Positions 7,731 to 17,613 of a stretch of 41,680 nucleotides of DNA are shown piece by piece (position 1 is the stretch's first letter; each line of letters opens with the position of its first letter). The stretch spans positions 1 through 41,680 of the forward strand of contig NZ_FNDH01000001.1 in NCBI RefSeq assembly GCF_900100485.1, written 5' to 3'. The DNA is from Nitrosomonas sp. Nm132. Lineage in GTDB: Bacteria > Pseudomonadota > Gammaproteobacteria > Burkholderiales > Nitrosomonadaceae. Below the pieces are notes generated by a model that had not been told where the DNA came from, did no database searches, and was given only the letters and a program-made list of their open reading frames with translations. The position numbers and the translations under genes are program-made.

Positions 7731-8931
7731 GATGCCCACCCTTTCCGCTGATTATCAGTAGCAAAGTATGGCGCGCGATCATCAGTTCTTCGTCAGTTGG
7801 AATGACCCAGACCGGGAGGGCGCTGCCTTCCGTTGAAATACGCGGGCCGCCGCGCGCATTGGCAGCGGTATCGAGCGACACGCCCAGCCAGGCGCAGGCC
7901 TGCAGAATACGCGCGCGGATCGCTGACGAGCGCTCGCCGATCCCGGCGGTGAATACCAAGCCGTCCACGCCGCCAAGCACCGCCGCGAGCGCGCCGATCT
8001 GCTTGACGGTGTAGTGCACGAAATACGCAACCGCCAGCTGAGCACGCGGCTCTTGGCTTTCCAGCAGCACGCGCATGTCGTTGCTGATGCCGGACAAACC
8101 GAGCAAGCCCGATTCCCGGTACAGCAGCTTCTCCAGGTCAACACCCGACAGGCCGCGCTGATTGATGAGGTGCAGCAATACCCCCGGATCGAGCGCACCT
8201 GGCCGCGTTCCCATCGGCACGCCATCGAGCGGCGAGAAGCCCATGGTGGAATCTACACTCTTGCCTGCTCGCAGGGCGCACAAGCTGGCCCCGCTGCCGA
8301 GATGCGCCACGATCACCCGTCCATCGGAAATCCCGGGTGCGACCTGCGGCAGCATCGCCGCGATGTACTCGTAGGACAATCCGTGGAAACCATAACGCCG
8401 CACGCCGGATTCATAGTATTCCCAGGGCAGCGCATAGAGATCGGCAAGCTGCGGATGAGTTCGGTGAAACGCCGTGTCGAAACACGCCACCTGCGGCACC
8501 TGCGGTTGCGCCTCGCGCACCGCGCGGATCGCCGCCAGGTTGTGCGGCTGGTGCAGGGGCGCGAGCGGGATCAAGCGCTCCAGCGCCGCGAACACCTCGG
8601 CATCAATCAGCAGAGGATGGGAAAATTGGGCACCGCCATGGACGACGCGATGGCCCACGGCAAGCAGTGGTTCATGTTGAAAGCGCTCGTGCAGCCAGGC
8701 ACCGGCGAGCCTGATGGCGTCTTTCACACCCCTGACTTCGGCAACCGCGAAATCGCGCTCGACCACGACGCTCCCCGCGGCATCTGTTACGCACAAACGC
8801 GGGCGCGTACCGATCCCATCGAGTTGCCCGCGCTCGGCCAACTGCAAAGTTGCCGCATCGTCCGCGCGAAATACCGAAAATTTCAGACTCGATGACCCCG
8901 CATTGACGACCAGCACGATACGGCTGCTCAT
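7720..8931 (-). CDS. ackA: Acetate kinase
   Basis: It converts acetyl phosphate and ADP to acetate and ATP (reversible), in the cytosol. The 403-residue product is the usual family length. Visible landmarks are the N-terminal VNAGSSSLKFSVF (about 9-21), VGHRVVHGGAQF, the catalytic FDTAFHRTHP with YGFHGLSYEY, the nucleotide-binding VAHLGSGASL, STMGFSPLDGVPMGTRPGALDPG, and the C-terminal FTAGIGERS and PTDEE. The ATG shares the tetranucleotide ATGA with the glgX stop codon. With phosphoketolase six genes upstream in the same operon it completes an acetyl-P to ATP route without phosphotransacetylase. Confidence 0.97.
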   Translation of the reverse strand: MSSRIVLVVNAGSSSLKFSVFRADDAATLQLAERGQLDGIGTRPRLCVTDAAGSVVVERDFAVAEVRGVKDAIRLAGAWLHERFQHEPLLAVGHRVVHGGAQFSHPLLIDAEVFAALERLIPLAPLHQPHNLAAIRAVREAQPQVPQVACFDTAFHRTHPQLADLYALPWEYYESGVRRYGFHGLSYEYIAAMLPQVAPGISDGRVIVAHLGSGASLCALRAGKSVDSTMGFSPLDGVPMGTRPGALDPGVLLHLINQRGLSGVDLEKLLYRESGLLGLSGISNDMRVLLESQEPRAQLAVAYFVHYTVKQIGALAAVLGGVDGLVFTAGIGERSSAIRARILQACAWLGVSLDTAANARGGPRISTEGSALPVWVIPTDEELMIARHTLLLIISGKGGHHVD

Positions 8932-11090
8932 GCGCGCGCCTCGAGCACCACCACGCTGCGCGGTGCAACGGGGTAGACTCCGGCCACGACTGGCTGTTGG
9001 CGCTCGCGAGCAAAAATATCGGCAGGAGAGGATTGAGCGGTGTCGAGCGCCAGATGCCAGCGCCGCCCGCGCATCAGCGGCAAAGGCGCTTCTACGGGCT
9101 GATCCGACATATTCAGGATCGCGTGCAGGTCCTCTTCGTCATCGCGCAAAGCAGCGATCGTATAAGCCAGCAGCCGTGCCTGCGGATCGTGCCAGGACGG
9201 CTCGTTGAGGCGCGCTCCATGCCAGGCGATATCGGGCATATCCCGCCCGGGTAGCGGTGCGCCCGTAAAGAACCGGTTGCTGGTAAGGCTGGGATGGCGG
9301 CGGCGCAACGCGATCAGCTCACGGGTATAACGCAGCATGCCGGCATTGCGCTCGGTGAACCGCCAGTCGAACCAGCTAAGCGCGTTGTCCTGGCAATAGG
9401 CGTTGTTATTGCCGCGCTGCGTGCGCAGCACTTCGTCACCGGCCAGCAGCATGGGCACCCCGCGCGACAGCATCAGGAGGGTCAAAAGATTTTTCGCCTG
9501 CCGTATACGCAATGCGTTCACGGCAGCATCGCCAGTCTCGCCCTCAACGCCGCAGTTCCAGCTCAGATTGTCGTTGCTGCCATCACGATTGTCTTCCCCG
9601 TTAGCTTCATTATGCTTAGTGTTGTAGCTCACCCAATCGTAGAGCGTGAAACCGTCGTGGCAGGTAATGAAATTAATACTGCTAATCGGCTTGCGTTTGT
9701 CGTCGGCGTAGAGATCGGCACTGCCGGTGATACGTGTCGCCACTTCACCAATGAGCCCGGGGTCCCCGCGCACAAAGCGGCGCATCACATCCCGGTAGCG
9801 GCCATTCCATTCCGACCAGGCCATACCGGGAAACGCACCGACTTGATACAACCCGGCTGCATCCCAGGCCTCGGCGATCATCGGCACCCGCGCAAGGATG
9901 TGCGAGGATTCGATGACCCAGGGCAAAGGCGGGTTGGCGAGCGGCACGCCATTGTCACCGCGCACGAAGACGCTGGCAAGATCGAAGCGGAAACCGTCCA
10001 CTCCGAGTACCTCCACCCAGTATTCCAGGCAATGTACGATGAATGCCGTCACCAATGGATGATTACAGTTCACGGTATTGCCGCAACCAGTAAAATCGAG
10101 GTAACGGCGCTGGTCGATGGCATCGAGGTGGTAAATAATGTCGTTGGCGAGCCCGCGGAAATGAATCACCGGGCCCGCTTCGCCCCCCTCCGCCGTGTGG
10201 TTGAAAACCACATCCAGCAGCACACCAATATCAGCCGCATGCAGCGCATCGACCAAGTCGCGGAACTCCTGAGCGGCGCGCGCTGGTTCGATGCAATATC
10301 CCGGATGCGGTGCCCAGAAACTGTGTGTGCTGTAACCCCAATAATTATGCAGCCCACGCCCCGCCACACCGGGCGGCACATCCTGCGTGTCGAAAGCCAT
10401 CACCGGCAACAGCTCGACATGGGTCACGCCCAGCGCCTGCAGATAGGGAATCTTCTCCTTAAGTGCGGCGAAGCTGCCAGGGTGTCCCACTGCCGCCGAC
10501 GGATGGCGGGTGAAACCGCCCACATGCAACTCATAGATCACCGCGCCTTCCAAGCTGACCTGCTTCCAATGCGATGCAGATGTTGCTCGCGGGAGCGGCT
10601 CGGCGACAATGGCACGCAAGCGATTCGAGCGGCTGTCCTGCTCAGTGCAGGCGAGCCTGCGATTCCACAGCGCATCGCTCACTGCCTGCGCCCAGGGATC
10701 GAGCAGTTCTTTTTCAGGATAGAAACGCCGCCCGGTCGTGGCTGTGTCGCCAGCGCCATCCATACGCCAGGTGTAATAGGTTCCGACCGGCAAACCCTCC
10801 ACGAACACGTGCCAGAAGAAGAAACTGCGGTTCTGTTCGGAATCAAGCGGGATGATCTGAAACGGCGCGAGACTGTCCGCGCTGGCATACAACAGCAGAT
10901 CGACCCGGTTCGCATATTGACTGAAAATGCAGAAGTTCACGCCTTCTGCCCCGGCAGCGGCGCCGGGCGGAAACCGGGTTCCCGGCCGGATCGTATAAGG
11001 CGGCGAAGTCTTGTGACCGATCGCCGATATCAAATCGGTTTCGTCTGCGTTGCGCGTGCTTGGTGATCTCGCTTTAGTTTGCGACGACAT
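8928..11090 (-). CDS. glgX: Glycogen debranching enzyme (GH13 isoamylase type)
   Basis: It hydrolyses alpha-1,6 branch points of glycogen or limit dextrin left by phosphorylase. The 720-residue product has an N-terminal CBM48-like domain (about 25-150) and a GH13 barrel with DVVFNHTAEGG, GFRFDLASVF (nucleophile Asp), IAEAWDAAG (acid/base Glu) and FITCHDGFTLYDWVSYN (third Asp). The GlgX/isoamylase signature NGEDNRDGSNDNLSWN follows. A TTG further upstream (11135) keeps the frame open. ATG 11090 is preferred because GGGAG lies seven bases before it; ATG 11096 is too close to that site. It lies 11 nt after glgP and shares ATGA with ackA. Confidence 0.95.
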   Translation of the reverse strand: MSSQTKARSPSTRNADETDLISAIGHKTSPPYTIRPGTRFPPGAAAGAEGVNFCIFSQYANRVDLLLYASADSLAPFQIIPLDSEQNRSFFFWHVFVEGLPVGTYYTWRMDGAGDTATTGRRFYPEKELLDPWAQAVSDALWNRRLACTEQDSRSNRLRAIVAEPLPRATSASHWKQVSLEGAVIYELHVGGFTRHPSAAVGHPGSFAALKEKIPYLQALGVTHVELLPVMAFDTQDVPPGVAGRGLHNYWGYSTHSFWAPHPGYCIEPARAAQEFRDLVDALHAADIGVLLDVVFNHTAEGGEAGPVIHFRGLANDIIYHLDAIDQRRYLDFTGCGNTVNCNHPLVTAFIVHCLEYWVEVLGVDGFRFDLASVFVRGDNGVPLANPPLPWVIESSHILARVPMIAEAWDAAGLYQVGAFPGMAWSEWNGRYRDVMRRFVRGDPGLIGEVATRITGSADLYADDKRKPISSINFITCHDGFTLYDWVSYNTKHNEANGEDNRDGSNDNLSWNCGVEGETGDAAVNALRIRQAKNLLTLLMLSRGVPMLLAGDEVLRTQRGNNNAYCQDNALSWFDWRFTERNAGMLRYTRELIALRRRHPSLTSNRFFTGAPLPGRDMPDIAWHGARLNEPSWHDPQARLLAYTIAALRDDEEDLHAILNMSDQPVEAPLPLMRGRRWHLALDTAQSSPADIFARERQQPVVAGVYPVAPRSVVVLEARA

Positions 11091-11101
11091 GGCCATGCTC
11101 C

Positions 11102-13627
11102 CTACAACTTCACCGTTACCGGCTGGACATTCCAAATTTCGTCGCAGTACTCGCCGATAGCGCGATCGGAGGAGAATTTACCGCTGCGCGCGGTATTGAG
11201 GATCGACATGCGCGTCCAGTTTTCCTTATCCTGCCACGCAGCACTCACTTGCTCCTGGCACGCGATATAGGCGGCGTAATCTGCCAGCACCAGGAACGGA
11301 TCAGACTGGGTCAGGTTGTCGACAACGGAACGGAATACCTCGGTATCCCCCCGGGAAAAATGACCGCTGCTGATGAGTTCCAGCGTCATGCGCAACTCGG
11401 CGTTACCAGCAACGCAGTCAGCCGGCCGGTAGCCTTCACGCTTGATGCGCTCCACCTCCTCAGCGGTCAAGCCAAACAGGAAAAAGTTCTCCGCCCCCAC
11501 TTCTTCACGCATCTCCACGTTGGCGCCATCGAGCGTGCCGATAGTGAGCGCGCCGTTGAGCATGAACTTCATGTTGCCGGTACCCGATGCCTCCTTGCCG
11601 GCAGTGGAGATCTGTTCCGACAGATCGGCGGCCGGATAGATAAGGTGGGCATTCTGGACATTAAAGTTGGGCACAAAAGCGACCTTCATGCGCGTATTCA
11701 CATCCGCATCAGCATTAACCGTCTCAGCCACGGCATTGATGAGCTTGATGATACGCTTGGCCATGAAATAGCCGGGCGCGGCTTTACCGCCGAAGATGAA
11801 CGCGCGTGGCGGAATCGCCAGCCCCGGATGCGCTTTGAGGCGGCGGTAGAGCGTGACGATGTGCAATACGTTCAAATGCTGGCGCTTGTATTCGTGGATC
11901 CGTTTAACCTGAATATCGAATAGCCAGCTGGGGTCGAGCTCGATGCCGGTGCGCGCATGGATGTAATCGGCTAGGCGCTTCTTATTGGCTTCTTTGACCG
12001 CGCGCCATTTGCGCCGGAAGGCGGCATCATCAGCCTTGGCCTCGAGCTGGCGCAGCTGTCCCAGATCCGCCGGCCACTGCTCGCCAAGCGTGTCATTGAG
12101 CAACCCGCGCAATTCCGGATTGGCGAGCACCAGAAAACGGCGTGGCGTGACGCCGTTGGTCTTGTTACTGAAGCGCTCCGGCCACAGCTCATAAAAATCC
12201 TTCAGCACGCTGGCTTTGAGCAGATCGGAATGCAGCGCGGCCACGCCGTTGATGGCGTGGCTGCCGACGGTGGCGAGATGCGCCATGCGCACCCGTTTGT
12301 CATCCCCTTCGCCAATTAAGGACATCCTGGCCACACGCGCCTCATCGCCTGGAAACCTGGCACGCACCTCATCGAGAAAACGGCGGTTGATTTCGTGAAT
12401 GATCTCCAGATGCCGCGGCAACAACGCCTGGAACATCGGCAGCGGCCAGGTTTCCAGCGCCTCGGGCAACAGCGTGTGATTAGTGTAACCGAAGGTCTGC
12501 ACGGTGATCACCCAGGCCGTCTCCCAATCCAATCGCCGCTCGTCCACGAGCAAGCGCATCAGCTCAGCCACCCCAATGGAAGGATGCGTATCGTTAAGCT
12601 GCACGGCAAACCGTTGGGCAAAATGCTCCACCGGAACACCCGTGAGATCGAGCAGGTGCAGCATATCCTGCAGTGAGCAGGAAACGAAAAAATACTGCTG
12701 TCCCAGGCGCAGCCGCTTGCCGATTTCCGGCTCGTCGTTGGGGTAAAGCACCTTGGTGACCGTTTCGGAAACCACCTTGTCATTCACCGCCTGATAGTAA
12801 TCACCGGTATTGAACGCCTGGAAGTTGAAAGATTCCACCGCTTCAGCGCTCCACAGCCGCAAGGTGTTACAGGTATTGACACCATAACCCTGAATAGGCG
12901 TGTCGTAGGCAGTGCCCCTCACCACGCGGTACGGCACCCAGCGCACGCGATCGCTGCCCGCTTCATCGCGATAATGTTCAGTGTGGCCACCCCAATTGAC
13001 GTAGTAGGCAATTTCGGGCTTGGCAATCTCCCACGGATTGCCGTAGCGCAGCCACTTGTCGGTGATCTCCGTCTGCCAGCCATCCTGGATCTCCTGGTCA
13101 AAGATACCGAACTCATAGCGGATGCCGTAGCCAATGGCAGGACGTTGCAATGTCGCCAGCGAGTCGAGATAACAGGCGGCGAGCCTCCCCAGGCCGCCAT
13201 TGCCCAGCCCCGGCTCTTCCTCGCAGGCCATGATATTGTCGAGATCCTGACCCAACTCGGCCAGCGCGGTGCGGGCTTCTTGTTCGATGTCGAGATTTAC
13301 CAGATTATTACCCAGGTGGGGCCCCATGAGAAATTCCGCCGAGAGATAGCAGGCAACCTTGCGGCTGAGATCAAAATAGGTCTGGGTGGTGCTCATCCAG
13401 CGCTGCTGCATGCGATCGCGCACCGCCAGTGCCAGTGCGCGGTAATAGTCATGCGCAGTCGCCACCGCCGCCAGGCGCCCAACGGAATAGTGCAGATGGT
13501 CCATGACTGCTTGCTTGAGCACGGCAGCCTGCATGCCAGTGCGCACATCCGCACCGATCAGACCCGTAGCGACCGCTGATTCCACAGTTTTTGCTTGTGC
13601 TTGTTTTGGGAGTGTTCTACCGTTCAT
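11102..13627 (-). CDS. glgP: Glycogen/starch phosphorylase
   Basis: It releases glucose-1-phosphate from glycogen using inorganic phosphate and pyridoxal phosphate. The 841-residue product matches the usual length. The PLP site GTGNMKFMLNGA is intact with the binding lysine at about residue 687, and FNVQNAHLIYPAADLSEQIS and the EEPGLGNGGLGRLAACYLDS region are clear. An in-frame GTG at 13720 would add 31 residues. ATG 13627 is preferred because AGGA sits nine bases upstream and family homology begins soon after. It is followed at once by glgX, the standard degradative pair. There are 109 nt between the LOG gene and this start, the largest gap in the operon and the only room for an internal promoter. 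Confidence 0.97.
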   Translation of the reverse strand: MNGRTLPKQAQAKTVESAVATGLIGADVRTGMQAAVLKQAVMDHLHYSVGRLAAVATAHDYYRALALAVRDRMQQRWMSTTQTYFDLSRKVACYLSAEFLMGPHLGNNLVNLDIEQEARTALAELGQDLDNIMACEEEPGLGNGGLGRLAACYLDSLATLQRPAIGYGIRYEFGIFDQEIQDGWQTEITDKWLRYGNPWEIAKPEIAYYVNWGGHTEHYRDEAGSDRVRWVPYRVVRGTAYDTPIQGYGVNTCNTLRLWSAEAVESFNFQAFNTGDYYQAVNDKVVSETVTKVLYPNDEPEIGKRLRLGQQYFFVSCSLQDMLHLLDLTGVPVEHFAQRFAVQLNDTHPSIGVAELMRLLVDERRLDWETAWVITVQTFGYTNHTLLPEALETWPLPMFQALLPRHLEIIHEINRRFLDEVRARFPGDEARVARMSLIGEGDDKRVRMAHLATVGSHAINGVAALHSDLLKASVLKDFYELWPERFSNKTNGVTPRRFLVLANPELRGLLNDTLGEQWPADLGQLRQLEAKADDAAFRRKWRAVKEANKKRLADYIHARTGIELDPSWLFDIQVKRIHEYKRQHLNVLHIVTLYRRLKAHPGLAIPPRAFIFGGKAAPGYFMAKRIIKLINAVAETVNADADVNTRMKVAFVPNFNVQNAHLIYPAADLSEQISTAGKEASGTGNMKFMLNGALTIGTLDGANVEMREEVGAENFFLFGLTAEEVERIKREGYRPADCVAGNAELRMTLELISSGHFSRGDTEVFRSVVDNLTQSDPFLVLADYAAYIACQEQVSAAWQDKENWTRMSILNTARSGKFSSDRAIGEYCDEIWNVQPVTVKL

Positions 13628-13736
13628 GATTTTGATTCCTCTCGATGTCTTTTTGAACTCTGTCCAGCTTCGGCCATCTTCGTTCCGCAGTTGATTCTCG
13701 TCAGTGAGTATGCGATCCACTCAGCGACTTCATGAC

Positions 13737-14483
13737 CTAACCCGCAGTCTTGCTTTTAGCATGCTCGGCTAACCAGAGCGCATGGTGTTCTCGAATAAGG
13801 GCAATCGCCTCATCGGCGCTATCCACGCAACGTGGAATCTTCATGTCTGCGGCGTTGGCCAATTCGAATCCCGGGCGCAACATCATCTGCGTCGCCCAGT
13901 CGACCAGACCCTGCCACATGGGACCGGTAAAGATGAGCGGAGTATCGTGCAGATGCCTCACCTGCAACAGCTGCCAGATCATCGTGGACTCGAGCACCGT
14001 GCCGATGCCACCCGGCGCGACAATAAAAGCATCAGACAACAGCACAAAGTGATGCAGACGAGTAAAAAACGTCTGATGTTCAAAAGCCTGCTCAACGAAT
14101 GGATTGACCTCCTGCTCAAACGGCAGCTTCACGCGGATGCCGATGCTCTGCGCCCGTTCCGGCGCGTTAGCCGCCTCCGCGCCCTCGTTGGCGGCCTGCA
14201 TCAAGCCCGGCCCTCCGCCCGTCACGATGTCGCAGCCCATGGCTGCCAGCGCCTCGGCCATGCGCTTAACCTCTTGATATACCCAGTGTCCGGGTTGGGT
14301 GCGCGCCGAGCCAAAAATTGTGACCCGGTAGCGTTCGCGCTTGGACGGACGCAGACGGGTTAGATTGTTTACCGATGCCCACAGGCCGAATATCGTTTCA
14401 ACGAGGATGCGCTTGACCGCTTCCTCGTCAGCCAGGCTTACGGTTGTTTGCCGCGGGATAGGTGAAGATGGTTGCTCGCTCAT
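13737..14483 (-). CDS. LOG-family Rossmann protein (cytokinin-riboside phosphoribohydrolase-like)
   Basis: The 248-residue protein carries the two family motifs: GGGPGLM at 89-95 and PGGIGTVLE at 157-165. Members hydrolyse nucleoside 5'-monophosphates (LOG activity) or bind nucleotides; older annotations call them lysine decarboxylases, which is wrong for this family. The GAAGGGG ribosome site is seven bases before ATG 14483. It sits between xfp (12 nt gap) and glgP. A nucleotide-linked housekeeping or signalling role beside energy genes is plausible, but the substrate is unknown. Confidence 0.88.
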   Translation of the reverse strand: MSEQPSSPIPRQTTVSLADEEAVKRILVETIFGLWASVNNLTRLRPSKRERYRVTIFGSARTQPGHWVYQEVKRMAEALAAMGCDIVTGGGPGLMQAANEGAEAANAPERAQSIGIRVKLPFEQEVNPFVEQAFEHQTFFTRLHHFVLLSDAFIVAPGGIGTVLESTMIWQLLQVRHLHDTPLIFTGPMWQGLVDWATQMMLRPGFELANAADMKIPRCVDSADEAIALIREHHALWLAEHAKSKTAG

Positions 14484-14495
14484 ATGGGCCCCTTC

Positions 14496-16892
14496 TCAAT
14501 ACGGCCACACCCAATTGGTGAATTCATCGCGATCGGTGCCATGCTCATGCGCATAGGCGAGATTCTGGATGATCTCGTTCTTCATCTGCTCCTTCAGATG
14601 CGCGGCTCTCGCGGCAAGCCCGGGCACCCGGTCGATGACATCGATCACCAGCGTAAAGCGGTCGGTCTGATTCAAGATCGCGAGCTCCAGCGGCGTATTG
14701 ATGTTGCCGCGTTCTTTGTAACCACGCACGTGAAGGTTTTCGTGATTCTTGAAGCGATAGGCAAGCTTGTGAATCAGCCAGGGATAGCCGTGAAAATTGA
14801 AAATCACCGGTTTGTTGGTCGTGAACAGACTATCGAACTCGCGGTCCGTTGAGCCGCACGGGTGTTCCGCCACCGGCTGCATTTTATAGAGGTCCACCAC
14901 GTTGACGAAGCGCACCTTCAGATCAGGCAAGTGCTCGCGCAGCAAGGCGGTTGCCGCAAGCGCCTCCTGGGTCGCCACGTCGCCGCAGGAGGCCATTATC
15001 GCATCCGGCTCGACACCCTCATCGTTGCTGGCACGACGCCAGATGCCGATACCCTTGGCGCAGTGCACGATCGCCTCGTCGATGGTAGTGAACTGCAGGT
15101 GCTTCTGTTTATCGGCAACGATGACATTGATGCAGTCCGTCGAGCGCAGGCATTGATCCGCGATCACCAGCAAGGTGTTGGCGTCGGGCGGCAGATAAAT
15201 ACGGGTAACACTCGGACTCTTGTTAGTGACCAGATCGATGAAACCCGGGTCCTGGTGCGAAAAGCCGTTGTGATCCTGACGCCACACCGTGGAAGACAGC
15301 AAAATGTTCTCCGATGCCACTGGGGCACGCCAGGGCACATGGTTCTTGGAGATATCTAGCCACTTGGCGTGCTGATTGAACATGGAGTCGATCACATGGG
15401 CGAAGGCTTCATAGGTATGGAAAAAGCCGTGCCGTCCGGAGAGCAGATAACCTTCCAGCCAGCCGATCAAGGTGTGCTCGGAGAGCATTTCCATCACCCG
15501 TCCATCGCGGGACAATTCGCCGCCATCCGCGTCCTCGGGCAACAATTCCGCCATCCAAACCTTCTTGCTTACCTCGTAGATCGACTGCAGGCGGTTGGAG
15601 GCTGTCTCATCGGGACCGAACACGCGGAAGTTGGTCATGTTGTTGCGCATCACATCGCGCAGGAATTCACCCAGCGGCTTGGTATTTTCGTACAGCACCT
15701 TGCCGGCCTGTGCGACCTCCACCGCATAGTTGCGGAAATCCGGCAGTTTGAGATCCTTGCGCAGCAGGCCGCCGTTGGTGTGCAGGTTGGCGCTCATGCG
15801 CCGCTGTCCCTGCGGGGCAAGCGCGCGCAGTTCCGGAATGAGCCGGCCGCTCGCATCAAACAATTCCTCGGGCTGATAACTGCTCATCCAGTTTTCCAGC
15901 AGCTTCAGGTGCGCGGGATTGGTGCGGACATCCGAGAAAGGTACCTGATGGGAGCGCCAGGAACCTTCAGCCTTATGGCCATTGATCTCCTTCGGCCCGG
16001 TCCAGCCCTTGGGCGTGCGCAACACGATCATCGGCCAGCTCGGCAGCTCGGCCTTGCCGCTCTCGCGCGCTGTCTTCTGGATGGCGCGGATCTCAGCGAT
16101 GACCGTATCCAGTGTCTGCGCCATGATCTGGTGCATCGCATCGGGATCGTCCCCCTCGACAAAATAGGGTGTATAGCCGTAGCCGTGGAAAAGCGCGGCC
16201 AGCCGGTCGTGACTGATGCGCGCCAGGATGGTCGGGTTAGCGATCTTGTAGCCGTTGAGGTTCAGAATCGGCAGCACCGCACCGTCGCGGATTGGATTGA
16301 TAAATTTATTCGAGTGCCAAGCGGTGGCGAGCGGCCCGGTCTCGGCCTCACCATCGCCCACCACGCAGGCGACAATCAGGTCAGGGTTGTCCAGGCAGGC
16401 GCCATAGGCATGGGACAGGCTATAACCCAGCTCGCCGCCCTCGTGAATGGAGCCGGGCGTTTCCGGGGTGACGTGCGAACCGATTTGGCCAGGAAAGGAA
16501 AACTGCTTGAAGAACTTGCGCATTCCCTCCGCGTCTTCGCTCTTGTCGGGATAGACCTCGGAATAGGTGCCTTCGAGATAGGTCGGCCCAATCACACCGG
16601 GCGCTCCGTGACCCGGGCCAGCCATGAAAATCACATCGAGATCGTCACGCTTGATGACCCGATTGAGGTGCGCCCAGACGAACGACAGCGCCGGGCTCGC
16701 ACCCCAATGTCCGAGCAGCCGATGCTTGACATGCTCGATCTTGAGCGGCTCCTTGAGCAGCGGATTGTCACGCAGGTAGATCATGCCCACCGAGAGGTAA
16801 TTGCAAGCGCGCCACCAGGCGTTCATCGCGCGCAATTCTTCGGCGCTGAGCGGATTGCTGGCAGGGGTAGATCTTTGTTCGGCGTTGGTCAT
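14496..16892 (-). CDS. xfp: Xylulose-5-phosphate/fructose-6-phosphate phosphoketolase
   Basis: A thiamine-diphosphate enzyme that splits xylulose-5-P or fructose-6-P with phosphate to give acetyl phosphate plus glyceraldehyde-3-P or erythrose-4-P. The 798-residue length fits the family. Landmarks are [35 protein letters not shown], the ThDP/Mg motif [19 protein letters not shown] (about 180-198) and [12 protein letters not shown]. The C-terminal part has HQDPGFID and the [10 protein letters not shown] stretch. GTG 16901 is in frame, but ATG 16892 is chosen because AGAAGGAG is eight bases before it; the GTG abuts that site. First gene of the operon; the conserved palindromic motif at 16931-16977 lies 38 nt upstream. 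Confidence 0.97.
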   Translation of the reverse strand: MTNAEQRSTPASNPLSAEELRAMNAWWRACNYLSVGMIYLRDNPLLKEPLKIEHVKHRLLGHWGASPALSFVWAHLNRVIKRDDLDVIFMAGPGHGAPGVIGPTYLEGTYSEVYPDKSEDAEGMRKFFKQFSFPGQIGSHVTPETPGSIHEGGELGYSLSHAYGACLDNPDLIVACVVGDGEAETGPLATAWHSNKFINPIRDGAVLPILNLNGYKIANPTILARISHDRLAALFHGYGYTPYFVEGDDPDAMHQIMAQTLDTVIAEIRAIQKTARESGKAELPSWPMIVLRTPKGWTGPKEINGHKAEGSWRSHQVPFSDVRTNPAHLKLLENWMSSYQPEELFDASGRLIPELRALAPQGQRRMSANLHTNGGLLRKDLKLPDFRNYAVEVAQAGKVLYENTKPLGEFLRDVMRNNMTNFRVFGPDETASNRLQSIYEVSKKVWMAELLPEDADGGELSRDGRVMEMLSEHTLIGWLEGYLLSGRHGFFHTYEAFAHVIDSMFNQHAKWLDISKNHVPWRAPVASENILLSSTVWRQDHNGFSHQDPGFIDLVTNKSPSVTRIYLPPDANTLLVIADQCLRSTDCINVIVADKQKHLQFTTIDEAIVHCAKGIGIWRRASNDEGVEPDAIMASCGDVATQEALAATALLREHLPDLKVRFVNVVDLYKMQPVAEHPCGSTDREFDSLFTTNKPVIFNFHGYPWLIHKLAYRFKNHENLHVRGYKERGNINTPLELAILNQTDRFTLVIDVIDRVPGLAARAAHLKEQMKNEIIQNLAYAHEHGTDRDEFTNWVWPY

Positions 16893-16930
16893 TTTCAGCA
16901 CTCCTTCTTTCTATCAAGGGATATAACAAA

Positions 16931-16977
16931 TAGATTATTGAAATACCCTTACTAAAGATATACGTGCAAACACGTAG
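16931..16977 (-). promoter_or_regulatory. TACGTG-box site 1 (upstream of xfp)
   Basis: Read toward xfp: CTACGTGTTTGCACGTAT, a T-rich stretch, GTATTTCAATAATCTA. The core TACGTG-TTTG-CACGTA is a perfect inverted repeat of the kind bound by a dimeric regulator. Sites 2 and 3 match it over the full 47 bp. It ends 38 nt before the start codon, a typical promoter/operator position. Confidence 0.65.
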
Positions 16978-17093
16978 ACTTAGACCTATTTGAGACGAGC
17001 GATCCATCCATCCTTTTATGGGTTCAAGCGACGTAACCTATCAAAAATAGGATATATTTTTGTCTATCCGGCAAATGACAGCCAAGGAGAAAA

Positions 17094-17276
17094 ATGCACA
17101 ACAGTTTGGATCCAGTTTGACTCGAAGAACCCGTTAAATCTGAACAGTACCTGGGCGGCCAGCAGGCTGGGAAAGTTAAAAATTTTGGCGATGACGCTGA
17201 ATGTGTATTTTATGTGAGAGTGGGGTGCAACGCCGATACTTTCTGCCCTGCTCAGATAGTTAACGCGAATTTATGA
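17094..17276 (+). pseudogene. Small ORF broken by an early TGA, tail supplied by repeat copy E
   Basis: An AAGGAG site and ATG at 17094 open a frame that meets TGA at codon 9 and then stays open for 51 codons. The downstream part reads protein-like (YLGGQQAGKVKNFGDDAE, then CVFYVRVGCNADTFCPAQIV) with three cysteines, and ends VNANL-stop inside repeat E. No family is recognised. It may be a decayed gene, or the fragment of one whose true start is lost. Selenocysteine at the TGA is unlikely, since no SECIS-like structure was noticed and codon 9 is an odd place. Confidence 0.3.
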
Positions 17277-17290
17277 AAAATTCGGGTTAA
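17260..17290 (-). repeat. Palindromic element copy E, 31-bp mini form
   Basis: TTAA, then 23 bases that are the reverse complement of the first 23 bases of the long element (CCCGAATTTTTCATAAATTCGCG), then TTAA. It has the same T variant at the tenth base as neighbouring copy F, so the two are probably related. The same 31-bp layout occurs at 19907 (copy G). Confidence 0.85.
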
Positions 17291-17320
17291 TCTGAACGCT
17301 TGTCAAAAAAAGTTTAAATT

Positions 17321-17367
17321 CTAGGTGTTTGCACGTATTTTTTTAGCCAGTGTATTTCGATAATCTA
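17321..17367 (+). promoter_or_regulatory. TACGTG-box site 2 (upstream of glycine-zipper gene)
   Basis: CTAGGTGTTTGCACGTAT, a T-run, then AGCCAGTGTATTTC and GATAATCTA: a 47-bp match to sites 1 and 3, with one base of the palindrome changed (CTAG for CTAC). It points toward the gene at 17614. Repeat copy F (170 bp) now lies between site and gene. Confidence 0.6.
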
Positions 17368-17382
17368 GGGAAGCGTCATCGC

Positions 17383-17552
17383 TTAACCCGAATTTTTCAT
17401 AAATTCGCGTGATGATCACGCAGGATTTTGATTAATAGGGAAGTTTTGAGAAAGAGGGGTGTAGTGACTCATACACCCGACTGAGCAAAATCTTTCTTAT
17501 TAATCAAAAGACAAGTGAGGGCACGTGCCAATTTATGAGCTATTCGGGTTAA
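17383..17552 (+). repeat. Palindromic element copy F, full size
   Basis: 170 bp with TTAA at both ends, forward orientation. The left terminus has the variant CCCGAATTTTTCAT and the right one GAGCTATTCGGG. It lies 15 nt after TACGTG-box site 2 and 61 nt before the ATG at 17614, in the same sense as that gene. Confidence 0.95.
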
Positions 17553-17613
17553 CAATTCAAGGCGTTTATACTGCCTATCCTCCTCAAACTGATCCTTTTC
17601 AAGGAGATAAACC

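Noticed and set aside
16990..17217. 75-codon plus-strand ORF downstream of TACGTG-box site 1
   Set aside because: Overlaps the better-supported frame at 17094-17276, has no ribosome site, and its translation looks random.
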